Shown here: positions 13,039-22,726 of the stretch, one piece after another
Layout: each line of letters starts with the position of its first letter
Numbering within the stretch: the first letter of the stretch is position 1
From: Actinomucor elegans
Taxonomy: Eukaryota > Mucoromycota > Mucoromycetes > Mucorales > Mucoraceae
Assembly (NCBI GenBank): GCA_026027325.1
Contig: JAMSLZ010000001.1
Location: 2,294,001 to 2,358,000 of the forward strand
Direction: 5' to 3'
Length of the DNA stretch: 64,000 nucleotides
Made by a program: the position numbers and the translations under genes
Notes under the pieces: generated by a model
What the model was told of the DNA's origin: nothing
Databases searched by the model: none
What the model saw: the letters and a program-made list of their open reading frames with translations, nothing else

Positions 13039-13230
13039 ATGTTCTCCAAAGGGTTATTTATTTTATTTATTTTTCGCGTGTTTACCTCAGTCGCTCTAGA
13101 ACAGACTGAACGAGAACGATGCCAAGATGCATGTCGTGAAGCTATAGGACCGGTTCTTTGCACTTGGCCTCCATGTCCCAATCCACGCTGGGATTGTATG
13201 ATCGACTACTGCGAAGCAAAATACTCCTAA
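13039..13230 (+). CDS. Small secreted cysteine-rich peptide, copy 3
   Basis: This encodes a 63-residue precursor. The signal peptide begins MFSKGLFILFIFRVFTSVAL. The mature part has six cysteines at residues 28, 32, 41, 46, 53 and 58 (C-x3-C-x8-C-x4-C-x6-C-x4-C), including a proline-rich CTWPPCPNPRWDC core, and ends in EAKYS. It differs from copies 1 and 2 mainly in the spacing of the middle and last cysteine pairs, while keeping six cysteines, the start motif, the TATA box and the leader intron. The frame stays open 18 codons upstream, but that part falls across the leader intron, so I use the conserved ATG. Function unknown; secretion is inferred from the signal peptide. Rapid divergence among the three copies fits a fast-evolving secreted family. 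Confidence 0.62.
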   Translation: MFSKGLFILFIFRVFTSVALEQTERERCQDACREAIGPVLCTWPPCPNPRWDCMIDYCEAKYS

Positions 13231-13985
13231 TAAGTACAATCCTTACCTTCAATCCTCATGCGTATATTTTTTAAATCCTTTTTTTGTATGAACTACAACG
13301 CACCTTCAATGCAAAGACAGGGTTTTTGCACATAAGATGGAATTAAATACATTTATTCATGAACAAAGAAAGAGTGATGTAATTCTTTATTATATAAAAT
13401 GTTAATTAAATTGTATCTATCAATTGTTTTATAATATATATCCATAGGTAAATGTAGATATATCAAGGTTGATGTGCGCATGATTTGTAAAGAATCAAAG
13501 CATCCAGTTTTACGTTCATATTGTAGTATTGATATGGTTATTCCATTAAAGCTACCTGAGGCGAGATCATATATATTATTTATCATTTAAAGATTTCCGA
13601 AAGCCTGAAGAAAATTAATAATGCGTTAACGTGAAGCTAGTTAAATTCAAATGGTGTGTATTAATAAATTGAGCATTCTCTTGACTTTGACTACTAAATA
13701 TGCTGATAAATCAATGGTAGCACCTAATCCTTTGCCAAGATTTTACAGGTACGTGTCGAGGCTCCATTCTTTATAAACCTACAAGAAAAGAGGTGTTGCA
13801 TAGCTTAAATATAAAAAGACTAAAGACCACTACTATATAACGAATTAGGTTCAGAACTGACGTTTTAAGCCATCCAAATATGATATTAATCAAGCTTTAT
13901 TTAAACAAAACCCGATTTAGCATGCATCTATATACAAAAAAAAAAGCAGAATACTATATATAAAATATAGACTATCAGTTCATAA
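13231..13985. other. Gene-free spacer
   Basis: AT-rich sequence between peptide copy 3 and the 3' end of the gamma-glutamyltransferase gene. A 77-codon minus-strand frame at 13353-13586 lacks any recognisable motif and is treated as chance. Confidence 0.55.
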
Positions 13986-16371
13986 CTAATAAGCAGCAGC
14001 TACCCCTCCCTTTCTAGGATCACTGGCTGCATGAAGTGTGCCGTTGTTATACTTTCTTATTGCTTGTGAAGCAGACACAGTACCTGTTTCAGCCAGATTA
14101 CGAAGCTATTATAGGTTTAGATGAAATTAGTTTGAGTAAAAATAACAGGAAAGATAACTTACTTGGTGACCCTTCTTTAATAATTCGTCTAAAATTAGGG
14201 TACTATAACCAGTTTCGAACTGAGCTTCGTTGGGAAGCAGTTGATGGTGAATTCGAGGTGCCTTGACAGCATCATACACGTTCTGATCAAAATCATACGT
14301 GTTCAAGATGACATTTAAAGTAGCAGTTAAGATTTGAGAGCCTCCAGAACCACCTACAACCAACTCTAAATTGCCATGTTCATCTTCGACAATTGTAGGT
14401 GTAATGGTAGATAATGGACGCTTGCTTGGTGCTATAGATAGTAGTGAGGATTATATTCAAATGCATATTATGTTACTTACCAATATAGTTGTAAGGACTA
14501 GGATATAGACCAAAATTATTGGGAATACCTGGAATACTGAAATCATCCAACTCGTCATTCAAAATGACGCCAGAAACAGGGTCCATAAACTTGGCACCAA
14601 ACATGAGATTGACAGTGGACGTCAAAGATACAGCGCCATTATCTTTATCAATAACAGAGAGATGCATTGTTCCATGGGGATCGTTGCTTTCATATTTGGG
14701 TTCGTAATATGAGTAGTCATGCGTCTTATCCTGAGTAATAGTATAAGCAACAAGTTAGACTTTGTAATTTGATAACTTACATCAGTGATATTCTTTCTAA
14801 CTTTGTCTGCCCACTCTTTACTAATAATCTCATCTATGCGCCCTTGATTATGGATGAAATCTGGGTCGCCGATCTCGGTTCTGAAAGCATATCCATATTT
14901 GATTGCTTCAATGAAATGATGAATGGTTAGTGGTGTAGGACCGGTAATATTGAAAAAGTAGGGCTCAATAATGTTCAATACACTCAGAAGTGCAGGTCCG
15001 CTTGTAGGAGCAGAGGTTGTAGTTACTTTACGTCCATGATAATGAGTACTTATAACAGGTCGCACCAATGGTCGATAATTCTTCATATCTTCCAAAGTCA
15101 ATATGCCACCTGCTGCTTGTGTAGCATTGACGATGGTTTCGGCAATAGTTCCCTAAATCAACGTGTTACCAACTTGGTTTTTCGTCATTTTAAGTAGATC
15201 AAACCTCATAAAAGACATCAGGGCCTTCCAATGAAATGGTTTTTAAGGTAGACGCTAAAGTAGGGCGACTGATTTTATCACCTGGTTTAGCAATGACACC
15301 TGAAGGGGCATATACTCTTGAGAACTCAGGCGATGCCTCAATCCATAGCTTTGATTTCTATAATAAATATGAGTATCGCTTTCAGTATAATCTATCATTC
15401 CAGTGTTTACCACTAATTTGCTGTATAATAAATCTGTCACTCGGAAACCATTCTCAGCTACACGGATTGCAGAGGTAAAAAGGTCTTCCCAAGGAACTTT
15501 ACCATGTCTGTCAAACAAGACGAGCATGAATACATTATATTCACGTAGATAGTCTTACCTTTTATGAGCCAATTCGAAACCTCTTATCTCACCACTAGAC
15601 CGTATACATTGTTAGTCATATATATATATATATATATACGCGGTTGCGGAATAACTTACGGCACTCCAACTGATAGGCCGCCAACTTGGGCAGACATCGG
15701 ATCTTTAACGAACATATCTTTGTACGATGCAGCAGGAGCCGTTTCACGAAAATCGATATGTTCAAATGATCCATTAGGTGAACGAATCAGCATGAACCCA
15801 CCACTTTTAGATATGCAATGTTAGCTTTGGAGATTGAGAGCACTTTTTAGTTTTTTCTTACCCGCCAATGCCTACAGAAATGGATAAGTATTGTGAACCA
15901 ATGAATATGGCGCAATTTTTGGGCGCTTGCTTATGATTTGGTCTTACCAGTGGCAAAACTATTCACAACACCAATACAGAGAGCGGATGCAATGGACGCA
16001 TCCACAGCGCTACCACCTTTTTTCAAGACTAAAAATCCATAAAATTATTAATTTTATGTAATAATGGAACAAAAGATGAGCTTGTTACTTTCAAGTCCTG
16101 CATCGGAACACTCTTGTAATTCGACAGCTACTGCGCCTTGTGTTCCAACAACTAGGTGAGGTTTGTCTTTATGGCACATTAGTAATTATTAGAATGCATA
16201 TATTGTAGTCTTACCTGACACTGACGAATCTCGGTGTAGAAGTGATGCAGCTACACCTACAGAGGAAATGACAAGAGCTGCCGCTACTACGACCAAAAGC
16301 CTGTAGCTCTTTGTACTGCGCTTTTCTCTATTGCTCAGTAACCCTTGAACTTCTATGTCATAAGCGCTCAT
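13986..16371 (-). CDS. Gamma-glutamyltransferase (glutathione hydrolase), membrane-anchored
   Basis: This cleaves the gamma-glutamyl bond of glutathione and transfers or hydrolyses the glutamyl group, at the vacuole or cell surface. About ten small exons span 16371 to 13986. The N-terminus (MSAYDIEVQGLLSNREKRST) is cytosolic and is followed by a signal-anchor at about residues 25-45 (LLVVVAAALVISSVGVAASL). Family blocks then appear in order: LKKGGSAVDASIASALCIG, GIGGGGFMLIRSP, DFRETAPAAS, TSAPTSGPALLSVLNIIEP, and GTMHLSVIDKDNGAVSLTST. The threonine of GTMHLS, codon 14670-14668, is the expected self-cleavage nucleophile that forms the two subunits. VVGGSGGSQILTATLNVIL near the end is the small-subunit signature. 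The C-terminus is rich in alanine (GGVAAAY). One intron contains a (TA)n run near 15618-15638. Exon ends were not all resolved, but the gene identity is secure. Confidence 0.92.
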
Positions 16372-16671
16372 TTTTATTGGAAATAAAGTAATCGATAGAT
16401 AAAAGAAACAAGAAACAAATGAAAAAATGCAAACTTATTAATCTACTGGATTTCGTTTTCGGAGGTCACACAATGAGTTCCCTGTGACATATCGTGAGCT
16501 CCCTTACTAATGGCTCTACCTTAAATAATTTTGGCCATAAACTCAAGTCCTTTATTTTCATTTCCACGATTTTATGTCACTTGGGCCTTAAAAAAAGGTT
16601 TTAGAGCCGAGCAGCTTCTAAACTCTTCTAGATCAACCGAGGTTTAATAGATGTAACGATTCATTTCACGC

Positions 16672-16730
16672 ATGAAACATTATCGAAATGCGACATTAGA
16701 CGGTTGAGATGACCAGGAGATCTATTGCTA
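16672..16730 (-). repeat. Dispersed intergenic repeat, copy 2
   Basis: On the minus strand it reads CAATAGATCTCCTGGTCATC, then CAACCGTCTAATGTCGCATTT. It shares AATGTCGCAT and AGATCTC with other copies. Confidence 0.45.
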
Positions 16731-16974
16731 TACGAAGATAAGGATCATATACTGCTAACACTTAATGAGTATAATATAGTATTTGTATTGGAGTCAAACA
16801 ATGGTTTTGATAGATATAATAGTTCTTTTTTTTTTAGTAAATAGACTTTAGATACGAGATCGAGTATTATAGCTAGTTTTTTAAGAATGTATACATTTTG
16901 CATTTAATTGTTAAAATATAATATGTTTTTATTATTTCAACGAAATAATGGTTCATTGTAAACATAAAAGTTCA

Positions 16975-17026
16975 TTATATGTCCTAGTAGTCATATGCGA
17001 CATAAAACCGGAATCGATTGAGAAAT
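16975..17026 (-). repeat. Dispersed intergenic repeat, copy 3
   Basis: On the minus strand it reads TTTCTCAATCGATTCCGGTT, then TTATGTCGCATATGACTACT. It matches the plus-strand copy at 17295 over ATT-CTCAATCGATTCC with one mismatch. Confidence 0.5.
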
Positions 17027-17294
17027 GTGAAAAAAAAACAGAATGATTCGGCTTCAGAAGAAATCTTCTCCCTCCTCTTAAGCCAAAAATTTCCAACTCT
17101 GATGTTTATTACAGATGCACCCAGCTCATGTTAACATAAAATAGGCAAGTTATTTTACATTAATGCCCCTGAGAATGGTAAACTTGAAGCAATTCGAAAT
17201 TATGTCTTTAAAACATGAGCTGCGCGCATCTGATAAAAAAAAAAAAATAAAGGTTGAAAATTCTCAGCATAGATAAGGGAACAGTCCTTGGGAC

Positions 17295-17345
17295 ATTACT
17301 CAATCGATTCCAATTTAATGATGCACCAAATTAGCATATTATGTC
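17295..17345 (+). repeat. Dispersed intergenic repeat, copy 4
   Basis: It reads ATTACTCAATCGATTCCAAT, then TTAATGATGCACCAAATTAG. The second half resembles copy 7 (ATGATGCATCAGATTAG). Confidence 0.5.
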
Positions 17346-17460
17346 TAGAATAAAGTTCTATATTTGTTGAGATGACTATATCCTTGAAGTACCAAGAGGA
17401 TACTAACTTTATTAATGCTTAACAGTAAATTTATATATCCCATATAACAACATCTTATTT

Positions 17461-17505
17461 CTAGATCTCAGTCAAATTTTGCATCTAGTCATAATAGCTC
17501 ATGCT
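17461..17505 (+). repeat. Dispersed intergenic repeat, copy 5
   Basis: It reads CTAGATCTCAGTCAAATTTT, then GCATCTAGTCATAATAGCTC. It is a shortened copy with part of the CGATC block missing. Confidence 0.4.
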
Positions 17506-17941
17506 TAGAGTGAGCTGATGCACTTATAAAGGTAAGTTTAAAGCCTCTATGGCGTCAGTAGTTTGGTTCCATTTATTAACCTATAGTTCAACGGGCAAAC
17601 CGTATTTTCCATAATAGCTCGATTGGAGAAAGCATTCCATCAATTGCTATCAAAGTCAGGTAACACTTGCTTTGCATAATGCTCGATCTTGGCAAGCGAA
17701 ACTCTCAAGTAAAAATATTAAAAGGAGGCGTTATTCAAAGATAAACTCAGCATGTAATCGTTTTACTTGTTTCAAGATTAAGCATTTCTTCAATCGTAAA
17801 CATTGCTATCATCGCAGTGCAAACCAAGTAAAAACAAACAAAAGCTTTTCTTTTTTTCATTTCGTTTATATGTATAAAATGGTTGTGTGTAATTGAGTAT
17901 CTTTAGTATTTATACATTTCCTTTCAAATAAACAAAATTAT

Positions 17942-18691
17942 TTATTTCTCCTAATGAAGAGAAGAAATAGTTAGTATTTAGCCAGTCAAACTACACGAAC
18001 AAAAACTTACGGGAATCTCAACCTCACCGGCATCAATAGCGGCACAAAGGTCCTTGGGGTTTTGACCATCGACAGTACAACCGACGGAGAAAGCAGTACC
18101 AAGGATTTCCTTGACGGTACCAGAGAGCTCACGAGCCAAAGACTTGAAACGCATGGTACGAGCGATTTCGATAATATCCTCGAGAGAGACGTTACCACTG
18201 TGCTTGATGTTCTTTTCCTTCTTGCGGTCACGGAGAGGTTCCTTAAGAGCCTTGATGACCAAAGAAGAGGCGGAGGGAACAACGGAAACTTGAGCTTGAC
18301 GGTTTTGAATGGTCAATTGAACAGTGACACGAAGACCCTTCCAGTCCTTGGTACCCTTGGCGATATCTTCACCAACCTTCTTGGGGGACAAACCAAGAGG
18401 ACCGATCTTGGGGGCAAGAGCACTAGAAGCACCAACTTCACCACTAGATTAAAAATCGAATTAATTAGACAATTGTTCCAATGCGTTCCCAATTCCAAAG
18501 TATTGTTGATTGTGAGTGCTCTCTGTGTTTGTTGATTCTTTTCTTTTTTTTTTTTCCAACTCTATGGTTTAATGCTATTTTACAGACATACACACTCACG
18601 CTCACATTCACTCTTTTTTATTTAATGATGCTTACCCAGTGGCACGAAGGTAGATAATCTTAACCTCAGAGGGATCGAACTTGGGAGGCAT
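17942..18691 (-). CDS. RPL12: Cytosolic 60S ribosomal protein L12 (uL11)
   Basis: This is the large-subunit protein at the base of the P-stalk, in the GTPase-associated centre. Three exons (18691-18636, 18443-18011 and 17950-17942) give 165 codons, the standard eukaryotic length. The start is the canonical [20 protein letters not shown]; the second exon carries [20 protein letters not shown] and the C-terminal rRNA-binding domain ending [20 protein letters not shown]. The last coding exon is only 9 nt (GAG AAA TAA), adding EK and the stop; without it the frame would run past the family C-terminus into intron sequence. Codon use is strongly biased to C-ending codons, as expected for a highly expressed gene. 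A telobox-like AAAACCCTA lies about 200 bp upstream. Confidence 0.96.
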
Positions 18692-19899
18692 ACTATTGAT
18701 ACAAGGTCAGTTGGATGTTGATGGATGGATGCATATCTATGTAGTGCTTTTACCTGTGATATGTTGAGAAAGGAAGGTTTTTTGCTACAGCACACTTTCA
18801 CTCAAGTTAACTTTCTCGCACTTGCCCTTCGCAACATCCCTGAGCGCCTTTAGCATTCTGGTGCAAAGCTGAAAAAAGCCCGGGCCGGAAAACCCTATAT
18901 AATTTCCTCCAATAAAATTTTGTGATTTTATATTTTTAACGTATTACATTCCTTGCCTCGATTTTTTAAAATTTCAGGCTACTTTTGAAGATATAGATGT
19001 AACTCTTGGCAAAAAGTTGATCATCCAAAACATTGCATACATTATAAAGTATTCGATTATAGATATATATATTTCGCAATTTTTTGGGTGTTAAAAATTG
19101 CAGTGATAATTTTTTAAGATTACAAAGTTAACTGGTCATAAAATAATTCAAACAAAACAAAACAAAAAAAGCTAAATAATAAAGGTATAGTGATTTTTGC
19201 ATCATTCAATGTGCAACTAAGATATGCATGAATTTTGTCAAAAGTCTGTATCTGTAATAACCTTTTTACTAAACCAACGGCCGTGTCAAAATTACGAAAT
19301 TCAATGTTCCAAACTTTATGTTACATTTTCTACTTTCCGCCAACCAATAATACTAATATTTGTACCCTAGCGACACCCTCCAGGAATATTCTATTATCAT
19401 TGAAGTTCCGATATCCAACAGTAATCAGGGTAGCGCAAAAACTTCAATCTATTATCTCAGCCCCCCAATCACAATTATTAAAAATTAAAATCCTTCTATG
19501 AACAGCTCCAAACGGTGTAGTGCATCAAGAAGATCAAAAACAGTAAACTAGCAAAAAAAAAAGGAACAAACAATGAGTAATCTTTATATATGCCTTGTAG
19601 CACGATTTATCTTCCACTTATACACTTTGCACAATCTACTTTCCTGAAGTAGCAACTGGTCTACTGGTAGTGGCGAGTGAAAACCTGGTTCTTAGTTCAA
19701 TTTAGCTTGGTGAGACTGCTATTTCGTCAAACCCTCATTTCCAGTCTGTTCATACTAACTAACGCATTCAATATTCTTTATTCCTCCTTTTATTATATAC
19801 TTCTCTTTGTACAACTACTTTCATAATCTAACAATAAAAGGAATATATATATATATATAAAATAAAAGAAGTTTCTCTTCTCTACTATATCAAACGAAC
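18692..19899. other. Divergent intergenic region between RPL12 and the ataxin-2 gene
   Basis: About 1.2 kb without a supported gene. Pyrimidine-rich leader sequence (CTTCTCTACTATATC) directly precedes the ataxin-2 ATG. An 88-codon frame at 19235-19501 has no motif and is treated as chance. Confidence 0.55.
18889..18897. promoter_or_regulatory. Telobox-like AAAACCCTA in the RPL12 promoter
   Basis: AAAACCCTA lies about 200 bp upstream of the RPL12 start, next to a TATATAATTT stretch. AACCCTA elements are common in fungal and plant ribosomal-protein promoters; use here is inferred from the motif and position only. Confidence 0.4.
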
Positions 19900-22599
19900 A
19901 TGTCTTTCACAAAGTCACAGGGAAAGAAACAACAACAGGAAGCACACAATCAACCAAAGCAGCAACAGTAAGTAACTGTTTAGTATATAAAAAGTCTAGT
20001 ACTAATAGTTGTATATATAGTCGTGGAAATAATAACAACCAGAACAAGAAATGGGCCAATTCGAATAATTCTCGCAGCAATCACGCGTCTTCATCTCCTA
20101 CTTTAATGCAAGAAGTGATTGTTCAAGATCCAGCTATAGCTAAACAGATGCACGACCGAATGCTTTATTTACTTGGAAACTTGACTGTAATTTAATACGT
20201 AATTAACAAGCATATGTGTATATGCTAATGTTACTTGTAGGGCACTTTGGTTGAAGCAACTGTAAAAGACGGTTCCAAGTTTAAGGGTATATTTCACGGT
20301 GCTTCGACCGAAGGTGATTTAGGTATTGCTTTGAAATTTGCTCAAAAGACCTATGATCCCTCTGCTCCCATTGACAAGGATAAAACAAATCCAAATCCCA
20401 TCAAGAACGCCTTGTTGATCTTTTCCAAGGATTTAGTTGAAATCAGCGCCGTCAATGTCGACCTAACTGCAAGCGAAGCCGCAGCTACCGACCGTAACAG
20501 TAAGTTTCATATCGAATATTCGAAAAACAATGAGTTTAACGCGATGATAGCTTTCAAGACAGATACAGACATTAGTGGAAAGTTAGATATCAAAGAAAGA
20601 GAATTGCACAAATGGGCGCCTGCTGCCGAAGATGAAAATAATGCATTAGGACTCTTGGAAGGTGATTTGGAATCTTCTGGTGGTGGATCTTGGGATCAGT
20701 TTGCCGCTAATGAAAAGTTATTTGGATTAAAGACTGATTTCGATGAGGAGATCTATACCACGCCTTTGAATAGATCGGCCCCAGGTTACAAGGATCGCGA
20801 GAAGCGCGCAATTAAGATGGCAAATGAAATTCAAAAGGTATCTCTAGGGATCATAGATAGCACATTTTTTGTATTCATATCAATGCTATAGACTACTACT
20901 ACGAATGTACACATGTTGGAAGAACGTGGTGTAGCAATTGACGACAGTGGCATGGATGAAGAGGACCTTTATGGTGCAGTTGTACGTGATGTTAATCCAA
21001 ACAAGTACGTTCCTCCCGCATTGCGCAAGCAGTTTCAGCCGCAACCACAGCAGATTAAGAAAGAAGCAAAGGCAAATCCTTTGAACAAGTTAATTACTTC
21101 TGATTTACCAAAAGCTGGTGGATCTAATCCATCACCTATTGCTAATTTACCAACGACGCGTCGTGAATCAAACGAAAAGAATTCTGAAAAGGTAAATATC
21201 TGTCAATAATATTCTTTTAGATCCTTAACAAAGCTTCGTTATAGTTGCCTATCAAAGGCGAGCCACCAAAGAGGATTGAAGCTGAAATTGCAACTACGTT
21301 CAGACATTTTGCTATGATGGAAAAAGATAAACTGCATGCAAAGAAGCAGGCTTTACAAAAGAAAGAAAAGGATGGCAGGCTTGCTGAATTAAAGGCTTTC
21401 CATCAATCTTTCAAGTTGAATGTACCTATACCTGCTGATCTAGTCCCTTTATTATCCAAGGGAAAAAAGCCTACCGAGAATGTCAGCGAGAAATCCGAAC
21501 CATCTGAATTAAAAACGACCTCAGTAGTTCAAGACAAAAAGAAGCCTGTACCTGCAGTAGCATCTGCTACAAAAGCAGCTTCTGCAACTACTTCACCAGC
21601 TAGCAATACTGCTCCTACTGCTGCTTCACCTAGCAGCGCTACCTCGACAAACACGACAGCTGCTTCTCCTACACCAGCTAATGCTAATTCTTTCAAGTTC
21701 AACGTCAAAGCATCCTCCTTCAAGCCCAACCCCAGTGCTGCGGCATTTGTTCCGGGAGGAAGTACTACAGTCGAGCATAATGAACCTCATCAGAACAATT
21801 TATATGGTGGTAGATCTTTAAAAAAGCAAACAAGTGGACCTGGAGAGCATTTAACCATGACAGAGGCTTTTTCGCCATCATTTGTTGATGCACCTAATTC
21901 AGTAGGACCTACTTGGCCATTTGGACATAAATCTTATCGAGTGCAATTTAGCCAAATGACTACATATGAAGATGATGTCTATACTGGATACCCTTCACCT
22001 AATTACGGCTATGGATACTCTCCATACCGCTATCCTCAGGTATGTAGGCATGTTCTTGCTTATATAATATGCTAATTTTTCAACTAGTACGTTCCTGGTA
22101 TGCCTCAAATGACTGTCCAACAAGGACCCTATCCTCAATTTGTACAAAATGTCCCCATCTCTGCGCCTATGCCTAACGGTGGCCCACCTTCTGTTGGTTA
22201 TAGTCCTCAGATGGCCAATGTATCACCCCGTAAGTGGTTTTCATTAGCATAGTGATCACGTATTCATATCTATGTTATATAGACGGCTCGCCTTTCCCTC
22301 AGGGATTCCCTTCTCCACAAAGATCACCTATGGTGCCTCAAGGTATGCCGCCTCAAATATATCAATATCAAGGAGGGCCTATGATGATGCGTTATCCACC
22401 TGAAATGATGCAAAGTAATGGAGCACCAGTTATGATGCAAAGACCTGTCATGGTTGAACCTATGCCACCACAACAATATTCACCCCATCACCAACATGAT
22501 ACTACATCAGGTAAACCATCTCCATGATTTGTCTTTTACTATGGACTTATGTATCTTGTAGCAAATGATTCAGGAACAGAAACTCCACCTGCAAACTAA
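19900..22599 (+). CDS. PBP1: Ataxin-2 homologue (Pbp1), stress-granule RNA-binding protein
   Basis: Ataxin-2/Pbp1 binds poly(A)-binding protein and promotes stress-granule formation and mRNA stability. Eight exons (19900-19967, 20021-20186, 20241-20837, 20892-21191, 21245-22039, 22088-22229, 22283-22510 and 22562-22599) encode 777 residues in frame. The order of parts is a Q/N-rich start (GKKQQQEAHNQPKQQ), an Lsm-like fold (HDRMLYLLGNLTGTLVEATV ... KFKGIFHGAS), and the LsmAD domain (LFGLKTDFDEEIYTTPLNRS). Next come a low-complexity A/S/T region, a PAM2 motif that should dock on the PABP MLLE domain (FNVKASSFKPNPSAAAF, near 21693-21745), and a Y/P/Q/M-rich tail. It converges on the BIR1 gene with 127 bp between stops. 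Identification rests on the Lsm-LsmAD-PAM2 order and is firm. Confidence 0.92.
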
Positions 22600-22726
22600 A
22601 AAAAAAAAGATAGCCTGTTCCTTTTTTTTTCTTTTTTTTTTGTTTCATTATCATTTTCTGTCAAATACATTCAATTTTTTTTATATACACATGAGAAAAA
22701 ATTGCTTTACTATAAGGCATGACTAT

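Larger units (their letters stand above)
16372..17941. other. Gene-free AT-rich stretch rich in dispersed-repeat copies
   Basis: No gene is supported. Four copies of the dispersed repeat lie here: two on the minus strand (16672, 16975) and two on the plus strand (17295, 17461). A 74-codon frame at 17672-17896 begins with TTG and shows no recognisable feature. Confidence 0.55.

Noticed and set aside
17672..17896. 74-codon frame with three cysteines
   Set aside because: It starts with TTG, lacks a signal peptide, and has no shared features with the cysteine-rich peptide family.
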